Below are positions 55,575 to 64,000 of a DNA stretch of 64,000 nt, piece after piece. The position numbers and the translations under genes are program-made. Origin of the DNA: Microbacteriaceae bacterium (GTDB lineage: Bacteria > Actinomycetota > Actinomycetes > Actinomycetales > Microbacteriaceae); assembly GCA_947452675.1 (NCBI GenBank), contig CANGDL010000001.1, forward strand, positions 1 to 64,000, written 5' to 3'. Within the stretch, counting starts at the first letter, position 1; every line of letters starts with the position of its first letter. The notes below the pieces were generated by a model. It ran no database searches and was not told where the DNA came from. It worked only from the letters and a program-made list of their open reading frames with translations.

Positions 55575-56077
55575 TAGAGTTTCTCGCCAGGCTTCATGTA
55601 GCTGCGCTGGTAGTAGAGCAAGGCCTCATCTTCGTTGCCGGCCAGGCCTTCAACAACGTCAACGATGACCACCGCGTTATTTTCGATGTTATGGATGTCG
55701 CGAATCTTGGCAATCAAAATTGAAGTTGCAGCCGGGAAAACCGGAACCTGATATGGGCCTTCGTGCCAATCCTGTGGCACGAATCGCTGAGTGTGGTCGG
55801 CAGCCATTCGCTGAGCGAGTTCTACTGTGCCCGCACCCAGGGTGTGAATGCCAACATATTTGCCAACCTCGAGACTTGGAAACGTGCTCGAGCCCTGTGA
55901 AACGTTGAAACTTGCCAGCGGCGGATTCGCACCGAGCGAAGTCATCGAAGTTGCGGTGAAACCAATTGGGTTTTTGGAACTGTCAAGCAAGGTGATCACC
56001 GAGACGCCAGACGCGTGGCGGCGAAAACTCGCGCGAAGCGCTTCAACTGGATCTTTTTCTGGAATTAGATTTTGCAT
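55574..56077 (-). CDS. flavin reductase-like FMN-binding protein
   Basis: 167 aa. The split-barrel flavin reductase domain is shown by FRRHASGVSVITLL, GFTATSMTSLGANPPLASFNVS (flavin-binding) and a late YYQRSYM stretch. Such proteins reduce FMN/FAD with NAD(P)H for a partner monooxygenase; no partner is seen here. It runs against dnaE, with hisD divergent upstream. Substrate unknown. Confidence 0.88.
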   Translation of the reverse strand: MQNLIPEKDPVEALRASFRRHASGVSVITLLDSSKNPIGFTATSMTSLGANPPLASFNVSQGSSTFPSLEVGKYVGIHTLGAGTVELAQRMAADHTQRFVPQDWHEGPYQVPVFPAATSILIAKIRDIHNIENNAVVIVDVVEGLAGNEDEALLYYQRSYMKPGEKL

Positions 56078-56140
56078 TTTCTACCTTTATCTCAACGGCT
56101 TCAACAATAGTCAACCGGGGATTGTTTCCGTTTCAACGCC

Positions 56141-56167
56141 TAGAATTACCAAGAACCATTACGGAGG
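56141..56167 (+). promoter_or_regulatory. putative hisD promoter and RBS
   Basis: TAGAAT at 56141-56146 is a good -10. GGAGGA at 56163-56168 serves the TTG at 56172. The leader is about 20 bases. Confidence 0.5.
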
Positions 56168-56171
56168 AAAT

Positions 56172-57500
56172 TTGACCGAGTCTCAAAAGGTGAACTTGCG
56201 TCTTGTCGACATGCGAGGCAAACGTCTAGATTCTCGCGCAGTCAACACTGCGGTTCCCCGTGCCACGGTTGACATCAACATTGCAATTGGGCAAATATCT
56301 GGGCTTTTAGAAGACGTAAGGCTTCGTGGTGTGGAAGCAGTGGTCGATGTCACAGTCGAGCGCGACGGGGTGGATCCGCGTCCGATTAGGGTTTCTAAGG
56401 CAGAGCTGGTCAAGGCCTTGGCAGAGTTAAACCCAAAGTTGCGCAGTGCCATCGAAGAATCAATCGCGCGAGTGCGAAAAGTTTCTCTGGCAACCATGCC
56501 CAAGTCGGTAGAAATTGATTTAGCCAATGGAGCCAAAGTTCACCAACGCTACCAGCCGGTAGATTCGGTAGGTCTTTATGTGCCCGGCGGTAAAGCCGTC
56601 TATCCGTCTTCGGTGATTATGAATGTCGTTCCGGCTCAGATTGCAGGCGTCCGACGACTCGTTGTCGCTTCGCCGGCCCAGCAGGAATTTGGTGGCCGGC
56701 CGCACCCGACCGTTCTAGCAACCGCCGAATTGCTTGGCGTCGACGAGGTGTTGTGCGTTGGTGGCCCGGCCGCTATTGCAAGCTTCGCGCATGGATTGCC
56801 ACAGATTGAATTCGAAGGCGTGAACCTTGTCACTGGGCCCGGCAATATTTATGTAGCCGCCGCTAAACGTGCCCTTCGCGGCACCATAGGCATCGACTCA
56901 GAAGCTGGCACGACGGAGATTCTTGTGCTTGCCGACGCGAGTGCCAATGCCGAATTCATCGCCTATGACTTAGTCAGCCAAGCCGAACACGACGAGGCTG
57001 CAGCATCGGTATTGGTTACCGATTCGGAGGCACTTGCCAAGGAAGTTCTCGATCGTATTTCTGTAGTCGCGAACTCAACGACGCACGCCGAAAGAGTTCG
57101 GATAGCTTTGGAAGGCCAACAGTCGGCTGTGGTTCTGGTGGATGACCTCGCCGCTGGCATTGCTTTTGCTAACGCCTACGCAACTGAACACCTCGAAATT
57201 CAGACTTCAAACAATCAGCAGGTGCTTAGCGAAATCAGTAATGCTGGCGCGATCTTTGTTGGTGATTACTCGCCGGTTAGCCTGGGAGACTACATGGCCG
57301 GGTCGAACCACGTTTTACCAACCGGGCAGCAGGCTAAGTTTGGTGCGGGCCTCGGCGTGCTTAGCTTCTTGAGAGCGCAACAGATAATCGACTACAACGA
57401 GGTAGGGCTGACTGAAATTGGTCTTATGGTTGATGAATTCGCAAAATCCGAAGGTTTGCCCGCCCACGGGGAAGCCATCCTCGCGAGAATGAAACTTTAG
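56172..57500 (+). CDS. hisD: histidinol dehydrogenase
   Basis: 442 aa from the TTG with strong RBS. The track start at 55848 runs through the divergent gene and is rejected. The zinc ligands are Gln270 and His273 (SQAEHDEAA), with a later His in EHLEIQT. GLYVPGGKAVYPSSV and GDYMAGSNHVLPTG are conserved. It performs the last two steps of histidine synthesis. The rest of the his pathway is not next to it. nrdR and pyrD follow. Confidence 0.95.
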   Translation: MTESQKVNLRLVDMRGKRLDSRAVNTAVPRATVDINIAIGQISGLLEDVRLRGVEAVVDVTVERDGVDPRPIRVSKAELVKALAELNPKLRSAIEESIARVRKVSLATMPKSVEIDLANGAKVHQRYQPVDSVGLYVPGGKAVYPSSVIMNVVPAQIAGVRRLVVASPAQQEFGGRPHPTVLATAELLGVDEVLCVGGPAAIASFAHGLPQIEFEGVNLVTGPGNIYVAAAKRALRGTIGIDSEAGTTEILVLADASANAEFIAYDLVSQAEHDEAAASVLVTDSEALAKEVLDRISVVANSTTHAERVRIALEGQQSAVVLVDDLAAGIAFANAYATEHLEIQTSNNQQVLSEISNAGAIFVGDYSPVSLGDYMAGSNHVLPTGQQAKFGAGLGVLSFLRAQQIIDYNEVGLTEIGLMVDEFAKSEGLPAHGEAILARMKL

Positions 57501-57515
57501 GCAAGGGAGCAATAA

Positions 57516-57986
57516 ATGCATTGTCCGTTCTGTCGCTACCCCGACTCTCGAGTTACAGACTCACGCACCTCTGACGATGGCTCCTCCATCCGCCGCCGCC
57601 GTCAATGCCCAGAGTGCAATATGCGTTTTAGCACCACGGAAACAGCCAGTCTCCTGGTGGTGAAGCGAAGTGGGGTGACCGAGCCCTTCCGTCGAGACAA
57701 GATTGTGAACGGCGTTCGTAAAGCCTGCCAGGGTCGCCCAGTTTCCGATGCTGACCTTGCCTTGCTCGCTCAAGAAGTTGAAGAGAGTGTTCGCTCGAGC
57801 GGTGTCGCTCAGATCGATGCCTTCGACGTCGGGTTAGCAACACTCGAACCACTGCGCAAACTTGACGAAGTCGCTTTCATGCGTTTTGCGAGCGTCTACC
57901 AAGGATGGGAAACTCTTGAAGACTTCGAAGCGGCAATTGGGGTTTTGAAGCAAAATCGTGGCCATCTCGAGAAACAGGCCGAATAG
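57516..57986 (+). CDS. nrdR: ribonucleotide reductase repressor NrdR
   Basis: 156 aa. The zinc ribbon has CPFC at 3-6 and CPEC near 31-34. The ATP-cone follows ([24 protein letters not shown]). NrdR senses dATP/ATP and represses nrd genes through paired NrdR boxes. No nrd gene is in the window, so its targets lie elsewhere. Start 15 bases after hisD. Confidence 0.96.
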   Translation: MHCPFCRYPDSRVTDSRTSDDGSSIRRRRQCPECNMRFSTTETASLLVVKRSGVTEPFRRDKIVNGVRKACQGRPVSDADLALLAQEVEESVRSSGVAQIDAFDVGLATLEPLRKLDEVAFMRFASVYQGWETLEDFEAAIGVLKQNRGHLEKQAE

Positions 57987-57991
57987 TAAAT

Positions 57992-59014
57992 ATGTTTTAT
58001 CAATTCATTTTCAAAAATGTCTTCGCCAAGATGGATCCAGAGCAAGCCCATCATCTGGTGATGTTCGCCATCCGTTTAGCAGGTGCGGTCGGACTAACCC
58101 GGCTGGCAAGGCTTCGCCCAACGGGCAGGGGAGCCGTTCAGGCATTCGGACTTCACTTCGACGCCCCATTCGGCCTAGCCGCAGGTTTCGATAAGAATGC
58201 GATAGCCATAAAAGCTCTCGGTGATCTCGGTTTCTCGCACGTAGAGATTGGAACGGTAACGGCTGTTGCTCAATCTGGCAACGAAAAACCGCGACTATTC
58301 CGACTGATTGACGATCGAGCCTTGATAAATCGAATGGGCTTCAATAACCAGGGTGCCGAAGTGGTTGCAGCGCGACTGGCCAAATTACGCGCCAAGCACG
58401 GCAGTAAACTGCCCATCATTGGCGTGAACATCGGTAAATCTCGAGTGGTTGAGGTTGAAAATGCAGTAGATGACTACCGGACCAGCGCCAGACTACTTTC
58501 GAAGCATGCTGACTATGTGGCGGTAAACGTCTCATCGCCAAACACTCCTGGCCTCCGTTCACTTCAGTCCGTTGAAGCTTTGCGGCCAATTCTCACCGCT
58601 GTTCAAGATGAAGCGGCGGGTAAACCAATCCTGGTAAAGATTGCACCGGACCTAGCTGACGAGGATGTCCTCGCGGTGGCTGATTTGGCACTTGAACTGG
58701 GTCTAGACGGTGTGATTGCCACCAACACCACGATTTCACGCGAAGGGCTCTCGACTGATTCGAGCAAGGTGGCACAAATCGGTGCCGGTGGGCTTTCTGG
58801 AGCTCCTCTTAAGCTGCGTTCGATCGAAGTTCTCAAAATCTTGGCAGATCGCCTCAATGGACGAGTTGCAATCATCTCAGTCGGTGGCATTGAAACCGGC
58901 GAAGAGGCGGCTGCGAGACTTGCTGCTGGAGCAACATTGGTTCAGGGTTACAGCGGTTACATCTATGCGGGCCCATTTTGGGCTCGAACCTTGAATAAGT
59001 TTCTCACCAGATAA
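57992..59014 (+). CDS. pyrD: dihydroorotate dehydrogenase (class 2, quinone-linked)
   Basis: 340 aa. N-terminal amphipathic helix FYQFIFKNVFAKMDPEQAHHL for membrane contact is the class 2 mark. GLAAGFDKNA, NRMGFNNQGA, VNVSSPNTPGLRSLQ (catalytic Ser) and VGGIETGEEAAARLAAGATLVQGYSG bind FMN and substrate. It oxidises dihydroorotate to orotate. Ends in a shared terminator. Confidence 0.96.
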   Translation: MFYQFIFKNVFAKMDPEQAHHLVMFAIRLAGAVGLTRLARLRPTGRGAVQAFGLHFDAPFGLAAGFDKNAIAIKALGDLGFSHVEIGTVTAVAQSGNEKPRLFRLIDDRALINRMGFNNQGAEVVAARLAKLRAKHGSKLPIIGVNIGKSRVVEVENAVDDYRTSARLLSKHADYVAVNVSSPNTPGLRSLQSVEALRPILTAVQDEAAGKPILVKIAPDLADEDVLAVADLALELGLDGVIATNTTISREGLSTDSSKVAQIGAGGLSGAPLKLRSIEVLKILADRLNGRVAIISVGGIETGEEAAARLAAGATLVQGYSGYIYAGPFWARTLNKFLTR

Positions 59015-59030
59015 CTTTAAGGAACCTAAT

Positions 59031-59066
59031 AAAAAAGGGTGACCGCCGAGGCGATCACCCTTTCAT
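59031..59066. terminator. bidirectional terminator after pyrD
   Basis: AAAGGGTGACCGCC pairs with GGCGATCACCCTTT except one A-C mismatch, with a very short loop. An A-run precedes and a T-rich stretch follows. It lies between convergent genes and can serve both. Confidence 0.88.
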
Positions 59067-59075
59067 TTGAAGCTT

Positions 59076-59612
59076 CTAGCTCACCTTGTCACCACGTCGA
59101 ACCTGAGGCTTAGGCAAGCGCATTGGGCGCATCTGAATCGAGCGCATTGCCGCATACCAGCGAACGCCCTTTTCAGTCTTTCCCTTACCGAACTTGTTAT
59201 CGATCGCTTTTTCAACTCGACGTCCGATTAAGAACGCGTCTACCGCGATTACAAAAAAAAGAATCCACATGCCAAGCAAGGTGTAAACCTGAACCGCAGT
59301 GTTGCCCGCGTAGGAAATGATGATCATGATGAACAACGCTGGCATAACAAGTTGCCCTGCCGTGAATCGAGCATCGACAACGTCTCGCGCCATGCGGCGC
59401 TGAGGGCCCTTGTCACGCGCGGTCAGATATCTTTCTTCGCCGCGTGCCATGCCGTCACGAGCCTTGCGGCGCTCAGCTACTGCCTGCGCTTTGGCGACCT
59501 TGATCGCTTCAGGTGACTTATCGCCAATAAGTGGTTTGCGGTTTGCGGCTTCCTGCTGCTTGCGAGCCGGAGTCGGGCGGCCCTTGCCGGTAGCTGGGGT
59601 TTTTTCAGGCAT
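59076..59612 (-). CDS. DUF3043 membrane protein
   Basis: 178 aa. A long basic, Ala-rich cytoplasmic N-terminus of about 85 residues (KGRPTPARKQQEAANRKPL is the DUF3043 start) precedes two adjacent membrane helices near 86-130 (LVMPALFIMIIISYAGN and LLGMWILFFVIAVDAFL). A basic C-terminal part ends with RWYAAMRSIQMRPMRLPKPQVRRG. It is a conserved actinobacterial protein of unknown function. The next gene is divergent. Confidence 0.88.
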   Translation of the reverse strand: MPEKTPATGKGRPTPARKQQEAANRKPLIGDKSPEAIKVAKAQAVAERRKARDGMARGEERYLTARDKGPQRRMARDVVDARFTAGQLVMPALFIMIIISYAGNTAVQVYTLLGMWILFFVIAVDAFLIGRRVEKAIDNKFGKGKTEKGVRWYAAMRSIQMRPMRLPKPQVRRGDKVS

Positions 59613-59640
59613 AGATGTTCCTCAAATCCAAGTTGGACTT

Positions 59641-59653
59641 TAAGATTACTCTC
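59641..59653 (+). promoter_or_regulatory. -10 element seven bases before the M20 peptidase ATG
   Basis: TAAGAT at 59641-59646, seven bases, ATG at 59654. No RBS lies between. A leaderless start is likely. Confidence 0.5.
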
Positions 59654-61057
59654 ATGACGACATCTCCGATTTCAATCGACCCAACTCATCTTGCAAGAGC
59701 AAAGTCGCTCGTGGACGCAAGTCTTGAGGCAGCCACCACCGAACTCGCATCACTGGTGCGAATACCAGGCATTGCCTGGGAGGCCTTTGAACCAAAGAAT
59801 CTTGAACTGAGTGCCGACACCATCGCCCAACTCTTCCGCGAAACAGGTGTGTTTGAGACAGTTGAAGTTCGCCGAGCGTCAATCGACGGCAAGCCAGGCT
59901 CTCCAGCAGTTGTTGCCCGTCGTGCCGCAAGAAACGGTAAACCGCAAATCTTGCTCTACGCACACCATGACGTTCAACCTCCGGGTGATGAGTCAGCATG
60001 GCTCTCGTCTCCATTTGAGCCGGAAATCAAGGATGGTCGCATGTATGGCCGCGGTGCCGCCGATGACAAAGCCGGCATCGTTTCGCACCTAGCCGCTATC
60101 CGCACCTTGAAGGAAATCTGCGGCCCAGATTTTGAGGTTGGCATCAGCGTGTTCATCGAGGGCGAGGAGGAGGCCGGTTCACCAACCTTCCGCCCTTTCC
60201 TTGAGCAAAATCAGGACATTTTGAGGGCTGATTGCATCGTCGTCGCCGACTCGGGAAACTGGTCGGAAACCATCCCGGCACTGACAGCGACGCTTCGAGG
60301 TTTAGTTTCTCAGGTAATCGAAATCAAGACTCTCGATCACGCTCTTCATTCCGGCATGTATGGGGGAGCGGTGCCAGACGCAATGACCGCAACGATTCGT
60401 TTGCTTGCGACACTTCACGATTCTGAGGGAAATGTCGCCGTCGAGGGGCTGCATCATGGCAAAGCAGCAGATTTGCCTTATAGCGACGCAGATCTTCGCC
60501 GCGACTCGGGCTTGCTAGATGGCGTCAGTCAAATTGGAGACGGAACCATCCTCGATCGAATTTGGAACAAACCCTCGATCACGGTGATCGGAATTGACGG
60601 TCAATCGGTCGCATTGTCTTCGAACACAATGCTGCCGGCCGTAAATTCTAAGATATCGATGCGAATCGCGCCGGGTCAGAAGCCAGAAGAAGCACTTGCA
60701 GCGCTGCGCGCGCACCTCGAAAAGCATGTTCCTTTTGGTGCAAAGTTAACTTACGGCGAAACGGAAATGGGCAAGCCGTTTGCCGTCGATGACACGGGTT
60801 GGGCATCTGAACTTGCCCGAATCTCGCTTAAGGCCGCCTGGGATGAAACTGCCGTGGACATTGGCGTCGGTGGCTCGATTCCATTCATCGCGGATCTAAT
60901 CGAGGTTTTCCCTGGTGCCCAAATCTTGGTGACCGGTGTCGAAGATCCAGATTCGCGAGCACACAGCCCGAATGAGTCCGTTCACCTCGAATCTCTTCGA
61001 AAGACCATGCTTGCCGAGAGCTTAATGCTGCTCGGCGGGAATGCTTTTTCGATCTGA
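59654..61057 (+). CDS. M20-family dipeptidase/peptidase
   Basis: 467 aa from the ATG at 59654; the track start would add 13 residues that overlap the divergent promoter. Metal-site motifs are LLYAHHDVQPPGD (His and Asp, near 100) and YGRGAADDKAG with the bridging Asp near 139; FIEGEEEAGSPTF carries the catalytic Glu. A lid domain spans about 200-320. It hydrolyses dipeptides or N-acyl amino acids. Substrate unknown. Confidence 0.9.
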   Translation: MTTSPISIDPTHLARAKSLVDASLEAATTELASLVRIPGIAWEAFEPKNLELSADTIAQLFRETGVFETVEVRRASIDGKPGSPAVVARRAARNGKPQILLYAHHDVQPPGDESAWLSSPFEPEIKDGRMYGRGAADDKAGIVSHLAAIRTLKEICGPDFEVGISVFIEGEEEAGSPTFRPFLEQNQDILRADCIVVADSGNWSETIPALTATLRGLVSQVIEIKTLDHALHSGMYGGAVPDAMTATIRLLATLHDSEGNVAVEGLHHGKAADLPYSDADLRRDSGLLDGVSQIGDGTILDRIWNKPSITVIGIDGQSVALSSNTMLPAVNSKISMRIAPGQKPEEALAALRAHLEKHVPFGAKLTYGETEMGKPFAVDDTGWASELARISLKAAWDETAVDIGVGGSIPFIADLIEVFPGAQILVTGVEDPDSRAHSPNESVHLESLRKTMLAESLMLLGGNAFSI

Positions 61058-61104
61058 GCTGTTTTAGACTAGGCAAAGGCAGTAAATCAGCGAATGGAGC
61101 CAAA

Positions 61105-61446
61105 ATGACTGACACTCTTACTCACGGTGTAGAGCTAACCGAACAAGCAAAGGGCAAGGTTCGTGCACTCATCTCAGCAGAGGGGCGCGATGACCTGCGC
61201 TTGCGTGTCGCCGTCCAGCCTGGCGGTTGTTCTGGTTTGATTTACCAGCTCTACTTCGATGAGCTTCTCGAAGAGACAGATTTAGTCAAGGATTTTGACG
61301 GCGTGGAGGTCGTTGTCGACAAGATGAGCGTTCCTTACCTAGACGGCGCATCGATCGACTTCGAAGACACAATCCAGAAGCAGGGTTTCACGATCGACAA
61401 CCCAAACGCTGAGGGGTCTTGCGCCTGTGGAGACTCATTCAGCTAG
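61105..61446 (+). CDS. erpA: A-type iron-sulfur carrier (ErpA/HesB family)
   Basis: 113 aa. The three ligand Cys are in QPGGCSGLIY and GSCACGDSF. A-type carriers pass Fe-S clusters to apoproteins. Position directly before ctaC is usual in actinobacteria. An intrinsic terminator follows, so it is not in the ctaC transcript. Confidence 0.93.
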   Translation: MTDTLTHGVELTEQAKGKVRALISAEGRDDLRLRVAVQPGGCSGLIYQLYFDELLEETDLVKDFDGVEVVVDKMSVPYLDGASIDFEDTIQKQGFTIDNPNAEGSCACGDSFS

Positions 61447-61461
61447 GAAACACTTCGAAAT

Positions 61462-61494
61462 ACCCGACCGTCCCCGTGGCGAGTCGGGTTTTTT
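61462..61494 (+). terminator. intrinsic terminator after erpA
   Basis: ACCCGAC (61462-61468) pairs with GTCGGGT (61483-61489), followed by a run of six Ts. The 14-base loop could pair internally. Confidence 0.82.
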
Positions 61495-61590
61495 GATAAA
61501 TTGGGGCAATTTTCGAGCGTTTTTGGGGCTTTGGTGCCAGCTCGAGGCTTAGACTTGTGTGGTAACGATTCGATATCCGAAGGGTCGATT

Positions 61591-62445
61591 GTGCTTTCTA
61601 AGCGTAGTTTGAAGTGGGCCGCAGTGCCCGCAATTGCATCTCTGTCTTTACTCCTATCTGGATGTTCAACGGAGGAGCTTCGCGGTTATTTGCCAGGAAC
61701 GCCCGGTATAACCAACCACACTGACCGAATCACGGGTCTTTGGACCACAAGCTGGACGGTATTGTTGGCTGTCGGTCTTGTCTCCTGGGGCCTGATGGTT
61801 TGGGCTATTATCGCCTACCGACGCCGCAAGGGTGAGACCGGTCTTCCAGCGCAGCTTCGTTATAACAACCCGATTGAAACCTTGTTCACCGTTGTTCCAC
61901 TAATCCTCGTCGTCGGATTCTTTGCGTTTACAGCCCGAGATGTTCAAGCAATTGAGACTCCGACAGTGAACCCTGATGTCAAAATTCAGGTTATCGGCAA
62001 GCAGTGGAGCTGGGACTTCAACTACGTCAAGCAGAACGTTTACGAGTCTGGCATCCAATCGCAGTTTGCTGGCAAGGTCGGCAGCGAAGCCACTCTCCCA
62101 GTTCTTTATCTACCGGTCAACAAGACGGTCGAACTAGACCTGACATCTCGCGACGTTATTCACTCTTTCTGGGTCGTCGACTTCCTTTACAAGAAGGACA
62201 TGTTCCCTGCGCGCACAAACCACATGTATTTCACCCCAGAAAAGGTTGGAACCTACAAGGGTAAGTGTGCTGAGCTTTGCGGAGAGTTCCATTCGATGAT
62301 GCTTTTCGAGGTCAAGGTGGTTCCTCAGGCTGAATACGACGCACACATTGCTCAACTAGCCGCGGCAGGAAACGTCGGCCAGCTCGACGCAACCTACTCA
62401 CGCAACCAGAATCTTCCAGCAGACAACCCAGGAATCCGAGGCTAA
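61591..62445 (+). CDS. ctaC: cytochrome c oxidase subunit II
   Basis: 284 aa from the GTG at 61591 with AGGG upstream. The track start at 61501 precedes the signal peptide and is unlikely. LLSGC at 21-25 is a lipobox, so the mature protein is a lipoprotein beginning at Cys25. Two membrane helices follow near 50-75 and 95-115. The CuA site is intact: His in DVIHSFWV and CAELCGEFHSMM. It receives electrons from cytochrome bc1 or c. ctaD starts six bases on. Confidence 0.94.
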   Translation: MLSKRSLKWAAVPAIASLSLLLSGCSTEELRGYLPGTPGITNHTDRITGLWTTSWTVLLAVGLVSWGLMVWAIIAYRRRKGETGLPAQLRYNNPIETLFTVVPLILVVGFFAFTARDVQAIETPTVNPDVKIQVIGKQWSWDFNYVKQNVYESGIQSQFAGKVGSEATLPVLYLPVNKTVELDLTSRDVIHSFWVVDFLYKKDMFPARTNHMYFTPEKVGTYKGKCAELCGEFHSMMLFEVKVVPQAEYDAHIAQLAAAGNVGQLDATYSRNQNLPADNPGIRG

Positions 62446-62451
62446 CGAAGA

Positions 62452-64000
62452 ATGGCTACTGCAACCAAGACAAACGTAGGTAACGTAAAGAAGACTAAGG
62501 GTCAAATCCTTGTCGACTGGCTCACTACGACCGATCACAAAAAGATCGGCTACCTATACCTGATCACCTCATTCTTATACTTCCTCCTCGGCGGCGTGAT
62601 GGCACTAGTCATCCGCGCTCAGCTGGCAGCCCCTGGCCTCAACGTCGTCGCTACCAAGGAGCAATACAACCAGCTGTTCACAATGCACGGCACCATCATG
62701 TTGCTCATGTTTGCAACACCTTTGTTCGCCGCGTTCGCAAACATCTTGATGCCGGTTCAGATTGGCGCCCCTGACGTTGCCTTCCCGCGGTTAAACGCAA
62801 TCGCTTACTGGTTTTACTTCTTCGGCTCACTAGTTGCTGTCGCTGGGTTCTTCACGCCTCAGGGTGCAGCGAGCTTCGGTTGGTTTGCCTATGCGCCACT
62901 TTCAAGCACCACTTTCTCTCCGGGATTGGGTGGAGACCTGTGGGTATTCGGCCTAGCCCTGGGTGGTTTCGGAACGATCATGGGTGGCGTCAACTTCATC
63001 ACCACCGTTCTGACTATGCGTGCACCCGGCATGACCATGTGGCGTCTGCCAATCTTCACCTGGAACACCTTGGTTACTTCGATTCTGGTAATCATGTGTT
63101 TCCCTCCTTTGGCAGCGGCGTTGTTCGCTCTTGGTGCTGACCGCCGCTTTGGCGCTCACATCTTCGACCCAGCCAACGGTGGCCCGATGCTTTGGGAACA
63201 CCTGTTCTGGTTCTTTGGTCACCCAGAGGTTTACATCATTGCTCTTCCTTTCTTCGGCATTGTTTCTGAAATCTTCCCGGTATTCAGCCGAAAGCCAATC
63301 TTTGGTTATAAGACTCTGGTCTACGCAACCATCGCTATTGCAGCGCTTTCGATGACCGTTTGGGCTCACCACATGTATGTAACTGGAACCGTTTTGCTTC
63401 CGTTCTTCGCGTTCACCACAATGCTCATCGCAGTACCTACCGGCGTGAAGGTGTTCAACTGGATCGGTACCATGTGGAGGGGTTCTTTGACCTTCGAAAC
63501 CCCGATGCTCTGGTCTTTGGGATTCCTAGTTACTTTCATCTTTGGCGGTTTGACGGGTGTCATCCTGGCTTCGCCAGTTCTTGACTTCCACTTGTCAGAC
63601 AGCTATTTCGTGGTTGCCCACTTCCACTACGTAGTCTTCGGTACGGTCGTATTCGCGATGTTCGCAGGAATCTACTTCTGGTATCCAAAGATGACCGGAA
63701 AGATGCTGAACGAACGTCTCGGAAAGATTCACTTCTGGATGCTTTTCTTTGGTTTCCACATGACCTTCCTAATTCAGCACTGGTTGGGTGTCATGGGTAT
63801 GCCTCGTCGCTACGCAACCTACCTACCAGAAGACGGATTCACTTGGATGAACCAGTTGTCAACTTCCGGTTCTGCGCTTCTTGCACTGTCATTCATCCCA
63901 TTCCTATGGAACGTTTACATCACAGCTCGCAAGGGCACCTTGACCACGCTAAACGATCCTTGGGGCTACGGACGGTCACTAGAGTGGGCAACCGCTTCAC
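62452..64000 (+). CDS. ctaD: cytochrome c oxidase subunit I (3' end cut by window)
   Basis: 516 residues are visible and the frame is open to the end. It is missing from the ORF track because no stop is inside the window. His79 (MHGTIM) and His392 are heme a ligands and His390 the heme a3 ligand (HFHYVVFG). His257 and Tyr261 in HPEVY form the crosslinked pair, and His306-His307 are CuB ligands. The KPIFGYK and PTGVKVFNW stretches are standard. About twelve membrane segments are expected. It is coupled to ctaC by a six-base gap. Typical actinobacterial length is about 560-580, so a few tens of residues are missing. Confidence 0.96.
   Translation, partial: MATATKTNVGNVKKTKGQILVDWLTTTDHKKIGYLYLITSFLYFLLGGVMALVIRAQLAAPGLNVVATKEQYNQLFTMHGTIMLLMFATPLFAAFANILMPVQIGAPDVAFPRLNAIAYWFYFFGSLVAVAGFFTPQGAASFGWFAYAPLSSTTFSPGLGGDLWVFGLALGGFGTIMGGVNFITTVLTMRAPGMTMWRLPIFTWNTLVTSILVIMCFPPLAAALFALGADRRFGAHIFDPANGGPMLWEHLFWFFGHPEVYIIALPFFGIVSEIFPVFSRKPIFGYKTLVYATIAIAALSMTVWAHHMYVTGTVLLPFFAFTTMLIAVPTGVKVFNWIGTMWRGSLTFETPMLWSLGFLVTFIFGGLTGVILASPVLDFHLSDSYFVVAHFHYVVFGTVVFAMFAGIYFWYPKMTGKMLNERLGKIHFWMLFFGFHMTFLIQHWLGVMGMPRRYATYLPEDGFTWMNQLSTSGSALLALSFIPFLWNVYITARKGTLTTLNDPWGYGRSLEWATAS

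Noticed and set aside
55848-56171. N-terminal extension of HisD
   Set aside because: It runs antisense through the flavin reductase-like gene; the TTG at 56172 has GGAGGA and gives the normal length.
1-64000. tRNA genes, insertion sequences, CRISPR arrays, prophage, toxin-antitoxin or defence genes
   Set aside because: Looked for in the gaps and ORFs. No cloverleaf-like stretch, transposase, terminal inverted repeat pair or defence-family domain was recognised; a tRNAscan or HMM search would be needed to exclude small or divergent ones.

Overview
The window reads as an unbroken stretch of core chromosome from a small-genome, moderate-GC actinobacterium, most likely a Microbacteriaceae of the freshwater Luna/Rhodoluna/Aquiluna type. 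This placement is inferred from gene order and sequence character, not from a search. The pointers are the tlyA-nadK-recN-pyrG-xerD-ParA-scpAB-rluB-cmk-der order, the GarA/FtsR pair, the aroG-PknL-Rv2175c-like-idsA block, the dcw cluster running into sepF/yggT/divIVA, actinobacterial DUF3040 and DUF3043 proteins, a roughly 50 percent GC impression, very short intergenic gaps and many 4-bp start/stop overlaps.

Layout. 1-53: the last bases of a 5S rRNA and the rRNA-operon terminator. 91-5911: TPR-like protein with a tandem-repeat tail, HAD phosphatase, a 46-aa protein missing from the ORF track, TlyA, NAD kinase, RecN. 6019-16497: CTP synthase, Nudix hydrolase, XerD, ParA-like ATPase, ScpA, ScpB, RluB-type synthase, AroH chorismate mutase, prephenate dehydrogenase, CMP kinase, Der, CDP-alcohol phosphatidyltransferase. 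16521-18344: FHA protein GarA/OdhI, MerR regulator FtsR, second MerR regulator. 18423-23652: pyruvate carboxylase, an orphan MinD-like ATPase of the ESX-associated type, peptide deformylase. 23669-32588: acyl-CoA ligase (-), ROK glucokinase, acyltransferase, class II DAHP synthase, PASTA kinase (-), Rv2175c-like HTH protein, polyprenyl diphosphate synthase (-), DUF3040 protein. 32640-50542: dcw cluster mraZ-rsmH-ftsL-ftsI-murE-murF-mraY-murD-ftsW-murG-murC-ftsQ-ftsZ, then YggS-like, sepF, yggT, divIVA. 50520-64000: lspA, RluD-like synthase, dnaE, flavin reductase-like protein (-), hisD, nrdR, pyrD, DUF3043 protein (-), M20 peptidase, ErpA-type protein, ctaC and a ctaD cut by the window edge.

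How the genes work together. The left third joins translation and ribosome maturation (5S, TlyA, RluB, Der), nucleotide and cofactor supply (NadK, PyrG, Cmk) and chromosome handling (RecN, XerD, ParA-like, ScpAB). The centre carries anaplerosis and signalling (GarA, PknL-like kinase, Pyc) and the entry and exit of aromatic amino-acid synthesis (AroG, AroH, TyrA). The dcw block makes and places the division septum and apical growth machinery. The right end adds replication (DnaE), dNTP control (NrdR), pyrimidine and histidine steps and the start of the cytochrome oxidase genes.

No mobile element, CRISPR array, toxin-antitoxin pair, secondary-metabolite cluster, phage gene or defence system is visible, and no gap between genes exceeds 300 bases. 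The most interesting signals are regulatory or structural: two oppositely oriented arrays of 10-bp-periodic MraZ-like boxes flanking the mraZ promoter, a recurrent TAnnnT-N6/7-start arrangement suggesting leaderless transcripts, a perfect 20-bp inverted repeat after pyc, a variant substrate motif in MurE, and the orphan ESX-type MinD-like ATPase. I see no strong candidate for a wholly undescribed system.
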